A stretch of DNA of 64,000 bases, from contig CAVNZM010000011.1 of assembly GCA_963693365.1 (NCBI GenBank), positions 4,464,001 through 4,528,000 of the forward strand, in the 5' to 3' direction. Source of the DNA: Amoebidium appalachense (Eukaryota > Ichthyosporea). The position numbers and the translations under genes are program-made. Of the stretch, positions 12,922 to 56,640 are shown in pieces; position 1 is the first letter of the stretch, and each line of letters begins with the position of its first letter. Below the pieces are notes generated by a model that searched no databases, was not told the origin of the DNA, and worked only from the letters and a program-made list of their open reading frames with translations.

Positions 12922-13264
12922 AAAAAGGGGAGGAATGTCAAGGAAAGAAAAGAATCGCACCATTTCAAAGCAAGCATACTTATTTTCAAGTGGTAATCAT
13001 GCTCGCCGCTGACCGGCTGAGCTGTGAGGCTGCCACGTGATCGTCATCATGTGCAGCAGTACGCATGTGTACATGTGTAGCACACACATGCCACGTTTTG
13101 TTTCATTTTGTTTCACGGTTATTCCACCACACTGATCATACCACAGATCAAAACCTTTTTGTTTTGATAATAAAAATAACACTTAATCTGCTGACCCAGG
13201 TTTTTTTAATATAATTTTTTAAAAACCATAGTACAGTAACTGGGATTCCCCTCAATTGCAAGCG

Positions 13265-13323
13265 AGCAGTGCAGCACTGCAGTCTCAGCACTGCAGACTG
13301 CAGTGCAGCGCAGTGCAGCACTG
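13265..13323. repeat. Cluster of CTGCAG/GCAGTGC palindromes
   Basis: GCAGTGCAGCACTGCAG-like words alternate in both orientations across 59 bp, giving overlapping small inverted repeats 40 bp upstream of the 97-aa gene's ATG. Confidence 0.7.
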
Positions 13324-13362
13324 ATTGATAATCCGCATCACCGGACAAATCGGTCCTAATTA

Positions 13363-13777
13363 ATGGCTAAAAAGGACAAAAGTGTCCGATCTTTTTCGGC
13401 GGCGTTGTTTTCGCTAGGAAACACCCCACAAGCTGGGTATGGCCAATGAGGTCTAGTATTTTCCTGCCTTTTTTGTCTTTATAGGAAACCAATAGGACTG
13501 CAGGGTGAGTAGCTTTTGGCGCGCAAAAGATCATGGGTGCAAACCGTTTTCCCCCAGTTTTGGGGTGTCCGACTGTCCGATCACGGACGCCGTTTGGTTT
13601 GTGGAGAGCAAGAAGAACGAAGGGAAGAACTACCTCATGAGTTGCTACGACTGGGACGGCTGTGATGATGATGAGTGGAACATTGGCAGGACGTACTCGC
13701 GGTGGTCTGGTATGCGCGGGTACCACAAGTGCACTTCCAGCTACTGCTGCGAGAGTGATGTTGCAAGTAATATTTAG
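13363..13777 (+). CDS. Unrecognised small Cys/Trp-rich protein (2 exons, 97 aa)
   Basis: Exon 1 is 13363-13436 (MAKKDKSVRSFSAALFSLGN...) and exon 2 is 13558-13777, stop TAG. The 121-nt intron has a GTATGG donor and a CCCCCAG acceptor and splits a Gly codon (GG|T), so the frame is kept. Exon 2 codons look coding (many GAC, AAC, TAC, AAG) and the protein is rich in Cys, Trp, Tyr and Asp, with motifs such as YDWDGCDDDEW and SSYCCESD. No signal peptide is obvious; the N-terminus is basic and then moderately hydrophobic. An alternative ending uses a GTAATA donor at 13767. I know no family for it. It sits alone between NAT9 and an ARF fragment, with AATAAA 452 nt downstream. Existence of the gene is inferred from frame, splice sites and codon use. 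Confidence 0.5.
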
Positions 13778-13799
13778 ACATAGTACTATTAGGTGTGTG

Positions 13800-13832
<33 letters not shown>

Positions 13833-14389
13833 TGTGTGTGTGTGGGGGGGGGGGGGGGGGGGGGGGGAGGGAGTAGGAGGGAGGGGCCCCGGGGGGAGAG
13901 AGGGAAAAGGGAGGGGGAGGGAGACTCGATGTCGATTTCGAACAGGGGTTTCAACCCGCTGATAATATAATCGATGCACAGTTTCTTTGGACTTAGACCC
14001 ACCATGGGAACGGTTTGTAATACCTTTAGGCTAGTTATCTGTCCGCAGTAAGAGCCGACCTCCATAATTTGCCTTGTCATCAATTAGAGAATATTCAACA
14101 CATGTTAAGCATCAATGTTGCTGCTGGGGCGTACTACCGGTACCGTGGCAGTACTATGGCTATGTAGTACTGCTTTGAACGTACGAGACACAGTGGTACA
14201 TGTCCTCATGTATAATTGTATGTCAGCAAATAAAGTTGTACAAAACTACGCAAGCTGATACACACCAGTGCACAACTTCAGACAGTCAGACTCCTGCCAG
14301 GCGGTGGGAAGTTGGGGGAGGGGGGAGGAGGGGGCCCCGGCCGCGGGCGGGTGGGTGGGTGGGTGGGTGGGTGGGGGGGAGGGGGGGGG

Positions 14390-14421
<32 letters not shown>

Positions 14422-14783
14422 AGGGCAGAAGCCAAGAGGAGCTGATGTAAACAGCCGCTGAGGCGTCCGTGTGTGCATGCACTTTGTATGTGTACGTGTG
14501 TGAGGGTACGGTCGGTGGGTAGTAAAAGATCGTAGAGCCTGTGAGGGACTCATATGATATCGCAGATAGAGTGATGGCTCTGCTTATAAAATGTTATTTC
14601 CGCCCTCCTGTTCAGTGCTTTCTACCCGCCCACACCAAGGCTGTGATGTAGTAGAATAACACGCATTTAGCACTCCAAGTGTGTATGCGCACATGCACAT
14701 AGATGGTACTGCTCACAAATTACATGTCCGGTGTAGTGAGTGTGCATTCCTATCTAACCGAAAATTTGTTTTGCCCTGCAAAG
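13778..14783. other. Intergenic stretch without ARF 5' exons
   Basis: It contains a T/G-rich tract (13800-13930), unique sequence with AATAAA at 14229, a (GGGT)n plus poly-G block (14341-14424) and more unique sequence. It was scanned for ARF G1-G3 motifs and none was seen. Confidence 0.6.
14229..14234 (+). terminator. Poly(A) signal AATAAA
   Basis: This is a canonical AATAAA in a repeat-free stretch 452 nt after the stop of the 97-aa gene and upstream of the ARF exons. It supports a separate transcript ending here. Confidence 0.4.
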
Positions 14784-14883
14784 GATACCAGAAGCTGCGG
14801 AAGAGCTACAGAAGCTGCTAGACGATCCAGGAATTGAAGACGCAGTCGTTTTGATTTTAGCGAACAAACAGGTGGGCTTCCTT

Positions 14884-14924
<41 letters not shown>

Positions 14925-15063
14925 CCCCCGTCCCGTGGAGCCTTCTTACACACACACGAGCGCGCGCTATCTGTCTCCACCGACCAACTACACTCCCACC
15001 ATCACCATCCCACCACCACCACCCCACCACCCCACACCACGACAACACCACCATCACCCTCCC

Positions 15064-15103
<40 letters not shown>

Positions 15104-15867
15104 CCCAACCCACCCACCCACCCACCCACCCACCCACCCACCCACCCACCCACCCCCCCACCCATCCACCCACCACCATCACCACCACCAGCCAACCAAC
15201 CAACACCACCACCTTTACCGTCACTCGTTTTGGCCTGCCACACAACTTACCAGTGCCTCCACCTATGACCACACATCTGTACATGCCCACCCCCGACTTT
15301 GTCCAAGCTTGCTGGCTTACAAAAAACGTCACGTGCACACGTCGACTTACAGCCATGCACTGCCTTCCACACCATATTATTGGGGATGCTTCTGTGGATT
15401 TTATGAGGGAAGACCGGATGGTAGCGCAAGGGGGGAAGGGGGGGGGGGGGGGGGGGGTAAGGGGGGGGAGGGGAGGGGGGGGGGGAGGGGGGGGGGTATC
15501 TAGTTATGAGTTCTGATGGAAGTTTTCCGTCCGTGCAATCACGGATGGCGGTTGAAGAGGGGGTGCGAGGGGGTGGGGAGGGAAGGGGGGGGGGGGGGGG
15601 GAGGGGGGGGGGGGGTTGAGAAGGAAGGAATGGGAAGGGGAGGTAGTGCTGTAAAAAAAACGCTCACCGCATGATTTTGCTTCTTGGGGATAGGATGTAG
15701 CAGGGGCGCAGACACCCCAAGACCTCTTGGGCAAACTGGGGCTGGAGCAGTACCAGCAGCGGGTGTGGAACATGCATGCCACATGTGCAACTAGTGGGGA
15801 TGGCCTGTATGATGCCCTCGAGTGGCTGGTCGATAAGTTGGAGCCCCACAGGAGGAAACAACGCTGA
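14784..15867 (+). CDS. ARF-family small GTPase, 3' two exons only
   Basis: Exon 14784-14871 reads (R)IPEAAEELQKLL...VLILANKQ. Exon 15694-15867 continues DVAGAQTPQDLLGKLGL... and ends EPHRRKQR, stop TGA 15865-15867. The G4 motif NKQD spans the junction and the G5 region ATCATSGDG follows. Together these give about 87 residues, equal to the last half of a 180-residue ARF. The first exon begins with 1 nt completing an Arg codon, so an upstream exon is required. No exon coding GLDAAGKTT, the switch regions or WDVGGQ was found between the NAT9 stop and 14784. It is therefore a 3' fragment: a pseudogene, a rearranged gene, or a gene whose 5' exons lie further off. The usual DLP after NKQ is DVA, and the tail is unusually basic. 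An intact ARF would act in vesicle traffic. Confidence 0.75.
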
Positions 15868-16367
15868 GATAGATGTGGTTAATGGGTTGGTGGTGCGGGG
15901 ATTGTGTGGTTGGAGTAGGGGGTTTGAGAGAGCCCCGTTTTTGGTGGGTGGTTAGGATGGGTAGATGGGTGAGGTTAGGATGGGGTGAGTGGGTGGGGTG
16001 GCTCTGGTAGGAGATGGGGTTGGGGGGGGGGGGGGGGGGGGGGGGGGGTGTCGTTTTTTGGGGGGGGGGAGGGGGGGGGAGGGGGGGAAGGGAGGGGGGG
16101 GGGGGGGGGGGGATAGACTAGCTAGCTTTGTTTGCCTGTTCCAAATTAGCTTAGTTTAGTTTGTTTGTTTTAATTAGTTTAGTTTAGTTTGCTTCTGTGA
16201 ATACCTCGGTGGCTTCGAACTGGCTTTGACAGACTAAGGGGACATTGACCTTGTGTGGTCGATATATTTGGGTGTGGCTTGATCTAGGGCGCACACATGT
16301 CAGGCGTATATCGATTTATTATGCATGTAAATACTGTTGTGATTGAAATACGTATGCTAATCTTTAG

Positions 16368-16373
16368 AATAAA
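16368..16373 (+). terminator. Poly(A) signal AATAAA after ARF exons
   Basis: AATAAA lies 501 nt downstream of the ARF stop, beyond a G-rich tract (16021-16112) and a tandem TTTAGTTTAGTTTG-like stretch. It would give the ARF fragment a usable 3' end. Confidence 0.4.
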
Positions 16374-16432
16374 ATCGTTGAATGTTGATTACACAGTTGT
16401 CCATATCTAATAATCAGCCGAATTCGGGAGCT

Positions 16433-16470
<38 letters not shown>

Positions 16471-16476
16471 TTTATT
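16471..16476 (-). terminator. Minus-strand AATAAA (TTTATT on plus)
   Basis: The signal lies 221 nt downstream of the stop at 16697 on the minus strand, beside a poly-C tract. It fits as the 3' end of the minus-strand membrane-protein gene, making it convergent with the ARF fragment. Confidence 0.4.
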
Positions 16477-16696
16477 TTCTTTTCGTAGATCTTCGTTTAT
16501 TTATCCCAAGGATTTTAATTCGCTCACGCCTTTCCGGCGACGGGGTGAGAATTCAAGCGGATTCTAAATACTTATCTAATTCGATCCCCAGCTTGGTTTT
16601 AACGATTCAATATGTACATGGCATGCATATGCATGGGTGTTGGTATAGAAATTTTAAAAATCCTCACTTATTCCCTTACGGGGCCTTGGGTGCTAA

Positions 16697-17405
16697 CTAG
16701 TATACAACATTAGTGCCAAAAAGGCAGATTTCGACGGTGCTAACGTGCGTGATATTGACCCAATCCCTGACATGCAGTGTTGCAGCACTAAGAATCATTT
16801 CGTTAAAGGTACTACCGGCCAGGTTCAATATTATCTGACGGCGAGAATCTGGCATTTTACTAAGGAATGTGCTGCCTAATTGCTGAAAGCTAACTACTTG
16901 TCTTCAAGGCGCATTAAGAGGAACGACCAAACAACGTATGACTATTGTTCGTTGTCCTATGGCTAATCCCCCCCCCCCCCCCCCCCCCTCCCCCCCTCTT
17001 TCGCCCCCCTCCCCCCCCTCCCCCCTCCCCCTCTCCAGAAGGTCCTGATTTGTACGCTTTGCTTAAACGCACGATATATTCGTTCGACTACAGTCCACTC
17101 ACGGTAGCTCTCGGAGTCAAAAACTTTGCCCTTTTCCCTTTCATTTTTGGTGATTGCAGCTCCATTGTTGAGCTCTCGGTAGACAACCCCACATCCACCG
17201 CAATGGAATCATTTGGAGCACCCACGCCATCTGATTTCTTCACAGGCTCAGAGGTAGAGGGAGTACTACCCTCTGCAATATCATTTCGGCTAGGGGCAGT
17301 ATTTGTGCATGTGGCCTGGACCGTCTTGGGGATGCCGGGGGCACGTTTTGGGTCCGCCAGGTTGCTGGATGATCTGATCTTGATGGACATGCCACGGTTG
17401 CTGAG

Positions 17406-17441
<36 letters not shown>

Positions 17442-17549
17442 ACAGCCACAACCACCCGTATAGCTAACCACAAAGTAGACAAACGTTAACAAAAGAAAAA
17501 ACAGACACCAAAACGCCGAAGTTGTAACACATGCGCGGGTGGAGGCCAT
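16697..17549 (-). CDS. Unrecognised single-pass membrane protein with poly-Gly run (2 exons, 210 aa)
   Basis: Exon 1 is 17103-17549 and exon 2 is 16697-16882. The donor is CC|GTGAGT at 17102 and the acceptor TTTCAG at 16883; the junction is phase 0 and both exons stay open, for 211 codons including stop. Residues about 11-30 (SAFWCLFFLLLTFVYFVVSY) form a clear membrane segment or signal anchor. A glycine run of about 11 follows, coded by a 33-nt homopolymer (plus-strand C 17408-17440), then a Ser/Thr/Pro/Lys-rich linker and a 61-residue C-terminal part. I do not recognise the family. The G tract could be a sequencing-length artefact or a very short intron, though no donor of the right phase was found. 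The strong donor replacing a stop just beyond is the main support for two exons. Confidence 0.45.
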
Positions 17550-18130
17550 AAAAAAACAGTTAAAAGTTTTGATTGTGGTCGGGTGATCATGAGAAGGCCC
17601 ACCCTAAGCCATATAGGATAATAAGCTTCCATGAAAGATATTAACGTTGTAATCGTATTCATATGCATACCGCCGTTCTTTTGGTGAGTACCCCCGGAGT
17701 GCACCTTTGGTGCATAGAATACTCGGTCTCTAACTCTATCACCTAGAAACAAGACATGTACATTAGATGATTATTGAGACTTAATGAGCTTCAATGACAT
17801 GGCGTACGCGTACCTGGCATATGTAGTGTGCAACAGTACAAGAAATCTCCATAAAAAGGACCTGTATGTTTTATTCATACAACTGTTGGGTTTTACAGAC
17901 AACAGACTAAACCAGCCCCCATGTCTCATCGACTACGTACTGGCAAAATAATGGAACAATGGCATTACGGTAAAACAAACTAAGGACCACGACAGGCATT
18001 TCACTTGAAAAGGAACGGAGGAAAAAGAAAAAAACAGGTAAACGAGAAAGAGACCCAGGCAAAAACACCTGCATCTAAATTAAATCCTCCTACCCCCCCC
18101 CCCCCCCCCCCCCCCCCTTTCCCCCTCTCG

Positions 18131-18173
<43 letters not shown>

Positions 18174-18622
18174 ACACACACACGAAGACACATACATGCA
18201 CAGAGATACACACACGTACAAGGGAAACAGAAAGAGAGAAATTTATAGCTTCAAAGGAACAAGACAAGCCCATGACATGAACATGCCGCCATCGTTCTAC
18301 ATCACCTGTTAGTTCCCAAAACAGCAAAAAATAACCGATTGGCTTGTGCCGAACCAATGTAAAGGAGGCAACATACCTTGAAGCAACACACACACATATA
18401 CACGCCCTTTGTTATAAACATTGTATGGGTACATTCGAACCCTCCCCCCCCCCCCCCAAAAAAAAAAAAAAAAAAAGAAAAAGAAAGAAAGAAAAGAAAA
18501 GAAAAGAAGAAGAAGAAGAAGAAAAGGTCTGAACTCTTTGACCTTCCAGGTCATACTACATACGTTCTCCTAGAATGAAAAAGAAATGAAATGAAGCCCG
18601 CCAGATGCCCGGACGTGTGCAG
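17550..18622. other. Between Lon 3' end and the membrane-protein gene
   Basis: Unique AT-balanced sequence to about 18060, then C runs (18093-18119, 18131-18173), a C/A/purine tract (18444-18526) and a short unique piece. No exon recognised. Confidence 0.55.
17870..17875 (-). terminator. Possible Lon poly(A) signal (TTTATT on plus)
   Basis: This is a minus-strand AATAAA 748 nt downstream of the Lon stop, in repeat-free sequence before the next minus-strand gene starts at 17549. The distance is long, so the assignment is weak. Confidence 0.25.
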
Positions 18623-41917
<23,295 letters not shown>

Positions 41918-42567
41918 GTTACTAAGTCTCGCCTATCTATATCTCGTGGGGGACACTAACACCAGACACAATAACAAAAAGAAGCCTTAAGACTGCAGCG
42001 TGGCTGCACCCCACAAGTCTTAGAACAAGATTCACTCCTCCACTAGGGCTAACGCATATAGAAGAAGGGGACACCTCTCCCTTCCCTCTCCACCTATACG
42101 TGTACTCCCTCCCCGTTTTTTTCCCGCTTCTTCTACAGTACTGTAGCGTTCTGGTTTGTCCAAGAAAAGGACAAGAGCGGTGCTGTGCCACGGTGCGCGC
42201 GGTGTTCCAGATTGGTTCGGTGTGTAGCTAGTTTTCGGATAATAACTCACATTTATGAAACTTGAACTATATTACTCAAAAGCCCCCTAAAGGCTCATCC
42301 AGAAGTTGTAATCTACTTGTAGAACCCCATTTATTTTTTTTGCTGTTGTCGTTAAATGTTTTTCGGTCAGGGTGTGAAATCGTGATATGGCTCACTGCAA
42401 GCAGCCAGTGCTCGTTTGCTGCCACGTCACAGCACACCATCGTGTCTCCTCGGAATACACGTGTGTTTTTCTTCTTTACAAGCCTAAAAACGAAGAAACA
42501 TTGAAACGATGATATAGAAACGTTATTTAGTACACACTTTGGGAGTATATTAGGAACGACGCGTGTG
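41918..42567. promoter_or_regulatory. Shared head-to-head Lon/NOA1 promoter
   Basis: The Lon ATG (minus, 41917) and NOA1 ATG (plus, 42568) are divergent with 650 bp between them. The interval is nearly free of the simple repeats that fill the flanking introns. It holds TTTCCCGC (42120-42127, E2F-like), ATTGG (42211-42215, inverted CCAAT) and a CACGTCAC half-CRE-like site near 42423. Bidirectional transcription is inferred from geometry; the sites are motif matches only. Confidence 0.55.
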
Positions 42568-51757
<9,190 letters not shown>

Positions 51758-52009
51758 GATGTAAGGTATTGCGGCATGGTTGGATGTATGGCATTGAGAT
51801 GAGTAGTTCGAGGCTTGACACGATCAACGACTGGGTGGATTTTTTTTTCTTTCCCCTGTTGTATCTGCGACTGTACTTGTGTGTATGTGTACGGTGTGTG
51901 TGTGTGCGTGTGTGTGTGCGCGTGTGTGCATGCGTGCGTGTGCGTGTGGAAAAATCTTGGGCTGGGGTGGGTCGGATGGGGGTGGACCAGGTGGTGGAGG
52001 CGCGCGCCT

Positions 52010-52095
<86 letters not shown>

Positions 52096-52469
52096 ATAGA
52101 TTTGCGTAACATTTCTAATCGATAAAAAGAGCCCTGTTCATGGTTATAAATTTGATAGAATATTATGCACATTAGCATGAATTTTGTAAACAGGTATAAT
52201 ACGTACCGCTTGCGTGTGCATGAAAAATGTGTACTGAGACTCAGAGCATACACGGTTGTGTAGACGAAGTTTCCCTGATTTTTTGGTGGTGTTTGCCTTA
52301 ATGTCACTTAGTAATGGAAATATACAAGCTGTGTACTTGTAGTGACACTGGGCACACCGTATCTTTAAATTTCAAAGACGTACAGTAGATAGATATTTGT
52401 TAGCGCACGCGTGTGTTTAAAACTACTGTACATGTTGACACCCTTCCTATGTCTTCCTATGTAAATGTA

Positions 52470-52475
52470 AATAAA
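52470..52475 (+). terminator. Possible NOA1 poly(A) signal AATAAA
   Basis: AATAAA lies 713 nt beyond the NOA1 stop, after a T-run/G-run pair at 52013-52094. It is the first clear canonical signal on the sense strand, but the distance makes it uncertain. Confidence 0.25.
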
Positions 52476-52679
52476 AAAGGCTTCATGCGGCCTCGTCACA
52501 AAAGATTCTTCGAGTGTATTGTAATACTTCGAGTGCATTGTCATCGGATTGCACTTACAGATCATGCATGTACATATGTGCACACACACTGCTGTAATGT
52601 GATATTGATGCGAGGAGCGAGGGCTTCCCCTTCTTCTTTCCTTGCTGCAATCTTCTTCTTCTTCTTCTTCTTCTTCTTT

Positions 52680-52789
<110 letters not shown>

Positions 52790-53005
52790 ATGTTTTTTTT
52801 TTCTTTTTTTTGGGGGGGGGGGGGAGGGGGGGAGGGGGGGGGGGGGAGATAGAATAGCCTAAAACGGTGCAGAATGGTGTGGTATCATTGGGTAACATGA
52901 GAAGCCAATCACAACTGTCTCTGGCACTCGCCAAAAAAATGCCGGGCGCAACGTTGCTGACTGAGCTGACACGCGCTGAATCACTGCTGATAGCATGCGC
53001 ATTGC

Positions 53006-53230
53006 TTGGTTACAGGCAGCAGCTCACACGTCACTGAATACCCAAACTACAATCATTACTATAAGTTGGGTGTCATAGTATATTCGAATCGGATTGCATT
53101 TTGGTTTTCCTGCGCGCAAGTTGCCGCACAGTCAACCCCGTACACATGCATGACAATCGTGTTTACCTCGATCAAATTCAAGCAGGCTTGTGGCCCCGGG
53201 AACTCCTCCGATTGGATCAGCCGAGGGTAA
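53006..53230 (+). CDS. Weak open frame, unrecognised (up to 74 aa)
   Basis: This short open frame in repeat-free DNA upstream of ceramide synthase has a fairly gene-like codon mix (ATC, ACC, TCC, AAG, GGC) and a mildly hydrophobic middle. It may instead be a terminal exon joined at the TTACAG acceptor at about 53018. Nothing recognisable; it could be chance. Confidence 0.18.
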   Translation: MVTGSSSHVTEYPNYNHYYKLGVIVYSNRIAFWFSCAQVAAQSTPYTCMTIVFTSIKFKQACGPGNSSDWISRG

Positions 53231-53519
53231 ACGAGAAAAAAATAGATCTCCCTGACAAATAACCAATTATGTTTATCAGCGGGAACAAACGTTACTCTTT
53301 TTAATAATTTAGCTAAAACATTCATGTTGTAGGATTATAGAAAATGCGATGGTGGGATAGCTGCATTAAAGAGTTATAGCGCATTAGAAGACACGATGAC
53401 CAAAAATATGATATATTTTCTACCATGTAAGAGATCTGAGTATAATATCTAAAACAATCCCTTTACTTATGAGACACTGATCTGTTGTGATAGTGCCTTT
53501 TGTGTGTTAGCCAATCAAT

Positions 53520-53804
53520 ATGATGCGGAAAATTCCTGCTTTTGCCGCCTCTTACATGTGGTTCGGAATGTCAGCCAAAGTGCCACTCTCCGAACTGTTT
53601 TCCACTTCGTGCTCCGCTGGTGTGGTTGTGTGTGTATTCTGCGGGGTTTTTTTTCTTCGTATTTTTTGTTTATTATTCATATTGTATAATAGGCTTTCTT
53701 TCGCCGGTGGCTCCTGTACACTGTTCCACCGTGAATTTAGCTACTTAATGAAGCTAGTTACCACGCTGCCACCAAACGCCTTTTACCGAGTGTGCAGTCG
53801 TTAA
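53520..53804 (+). CDS. Weak open frame with one hydrophobic segment (94 aa)
   Basis: The frame starts MMRKIPAFAASYMWFG and contains a hydrophobic run (GVVVCVFCGVFFLRIFCLLF) that may really be a T-rich intron, because a GT-start and TAATAG-end pair flank it. It ends 272 bp upstream of the ceramide synthase ATG, so it might be a small gene or leader sequence. No family recognised. Confidence 0.18.
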   Translation: MMRKIPAFAASYMWFGMSAKVPLSELFSTSCSAGVVVCVFCGVFFLRIFCLLFILYNRLSFAGGSCTLFHREFSYLMKLVTTLPPNAFYRVCSR

Positions 53805-54076
53805 TTCACTTGAACAACAACATCTTGAGTGGGCGAGCGAACTCAATTTGCATCCTCATGTCGGACTAGGCCTTTTTTTTTTTTTTTTTTGTAATTTCTT
53901 GGTTTTATTTTCAACGGCCGTTTTTCTTTGTTCCCGCTTCTTCTTGCGCTTTGGCCATTTTCCTGCAACTGAACATCAGTTCGCACTGCTTTTTTCGACA
54001 TCTGCAGGCCCGAGGTCTTTGTCATCCACGCAAGTGTTCTCTGATATTATCGTAAGGTTATATAACTACATCAGCC

Positions 54077-54376
54077 ATGGAGATGCATCAGATTATCCCA
54101 GCGGACGTTGCCTCCATGAGTCTGTACGACGCGTACAGGGAGTACTTTACAAAGGTCTGCCCCCCTTCCCCCCCCCCCCCCCCCTCTCCACATTCTCTCC
54201 TCTTCTCCTTTCTTTTCTCCTCGCCCATCTCCGTCCATCTTTTCGGCTATCGATTATTACAAACCCCCCCCCCCCCCCCCCCCCCCTCTCCCGCCGTGCT
54301 TTGACATCCTCTTCTTACCTGCTGGTGATACATCGTTCGGTACGGAAACATGCATGCGCACACACCATGCACACAC

Positions 54377-54442
<66 letters not shown>

Positions 54443-54663
54443 CAGACTAGGTTCTAACTGGCGATCAAGGGTCAGTTGCATCGACCAAGCTTTGCGTGCT
54501 CGACAGTGGCATTTGTTCATGTTCTTGTTTTTTTCTTGCGCCTGGGAGACTCTTTTGGCTGATAGTACATCCTGCCGAAAGGCCTGTTCTTCTTAACCCA
54601 GCTCACATACTATCTACATAGTGATTAGGCAAAGAAGCACGAAGACATTAAAACACACACATG

Positions 54664-54709
<46 letters not shown>

Positions 54710-54824
54710 AACACACACGCACAAACACAGAGTGGGGGGTGAGGGGGCGGGGGGGTGAGAGGCGCGCACACTTATACACTTAAATCCTCCAATTCCCCCC
54801 TCCCCCGCACCACCACCATGACCA

Positions 54825-54881
<57 letters not shown>

Positions 54882-55200
54882 CAGGTGCCCCTTGCCCTGC
54901 ACCACCACCTCCAAAAAATGGACTGGAGTGGCTGGCAGGCAAACGACGCACTTTGGCAGCAGCTCGTTTGGACCCCAAACGAAACCAAAGCTCTCTTTGT
55001 TGCTACGGTGGGCCTGCTGGTGGTGCGATATACTCTCACGGTTGCATTCTTTAAGGTGGGGCTGTGGAAAGGGTTAAAGGGAGGAGGGGGGAGGGGGGCG
55101 GGGGTAGGGAGGAGGGGAAGGGAGGGAGGGAGAGAGGGGGGAGGGGGAAGATGTGGTTTGGGGTGTTTGTGCGTTTGGGGGGGGGGGGGGGGGGGGGGGG

Positions 55201-55231
<31 letters not shown>

Positions 55232-55656
55232 GGGGGGGTTGGATGTATGTACATGTGCAAGGCTTATGCTAAGTCGTGGTTGGGGGAAGAGGATAGGGGG
55301 AGTGTTTGAGGAGTGGAGACAGGATAGAGAGGTAAAGGGGGATTATGGAGCTGGATTCTGGGAAATGTATGTGTGTGTGGAGGGGGGGGGGAGGGGGGGG
55401 GGAGGGAGAGGAGAGGGGGGGAATAACGGAAGAGTCAGTGTAATTGGGCTGGAGCGGGGGGAGGGGGGGGGGGGGGAGAGACAGAGGGCGGGGGGGGGGG
55501 GGGGGGGTTAAGGATGGGTTATGCAATGTCTGGATGGGTGGTGCTATGCAATGAATTGATTTGGCTTTGAAGAACTTGCTCATGGCACACAAGGATTCAA
55601 ACTCGAGGCCAGAATTTGCACACACACACGGACACACATACACGTGAGCAGGCACG

Positions 55657-55701
<45 letters not shown>

Positions 55702-56211
55702 AGGGCTGATCAAAAGATTGAAGGAGAACACATACACACAGACCACCTTACCACAAGCTTGCACATACCATAGAAAAACGTGTGAGGAATGCAGTTCCAC
55801 AGGCACATGCACAGACAGATGCACTTGTGCTCATGCACATGCTCATACAAGTGTATACACACAGGTCACACAGGTCCCACATCATCCACTCACGCACACA
55901 CATACACACACGATAACATGGACACGACACACACACACACACACACACACATACACATGTACACATGTACATTTGTACACGTTTGACATCATCCATATTC
56001 ATAGCCACACGCGTACACATGCGCGCACGCGCGTGCGCGCGCACACACACACACACACAAAACGCGTGCGCGCGCACGTTACACACGTTACACAACGTAC
56101 ACATGTTACACTCACTCACACGTACACGGTACACTCTTATAGTATCCGTACACACACACACACATCCACTCACTCACATCACTCACACATACACACACAC
56201 GCGTGCACGTG

Positions 56212-56299
<88 letters not shown>

Positions 56300-56599
56300 C
56301 CCCTTGCACGCAGGCTGCAGCTAGACACCGAACATGCATCCCGTCTTCCTGAAAGTTGCTGGAAGGTAGTGTACTATCTGCTGTCTTGGGCCTATGCATT
56401 TCACCTCCTGCACCGTACGGGCCGCCACAATTACATGACTGACCTGACGTCTGCCTGGACGGGTACGTGGTGGGGGGAGGGGGTGGGGGGTGGGGGGGAG
56501 GGGGGGGGGTCGCACGTGGGGGGTGGGGGTTGGGTTGGGGTTGGGGGGGGTTGGGTAGGGGTGTGTGTGTGTGAGGGGGGGAGGAGGGGTGTGTGGGTG

Positions 56600-56640
<41 letters not shown>

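Larger units (their letters stand above)
11820..13362. other. NAT9 3' flank and intergenic repeats
   Basis: It holds a T run (about 11971-12013), a (CACACAAG)n block (12312-12440), poly-C (12585-12635), a long CT-rich tract (12716-12900) and plain sequence to 13362. No further gene seen. Confidence 0.6.
15868..16696. other. Convergent 3' flanks, G-rich tracts
   Basis: It holds a G-rich block (16021-16112), short AT-rich unique sequence and a C run (about 16436-16470). It carries opposing poly(A) signals for the two convergent genes and no other gene. Confidence 0.55.

Noticed and set aside
13367-14083. 238-codon minus-strand open frame
   Set aside because: It is antisense to the two-exon 97-aa gene and runs through a G/T-rich tract; the plus-strand model has splice sites and better codon use.
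16689-16879. Plus-strand open frame reading DFDGANVRDIDPIPDM...
   Set aside because: It lacks an ATG and is antisense to the minus-strand exon 16697-16882, which joins in phase to an upstream exon.
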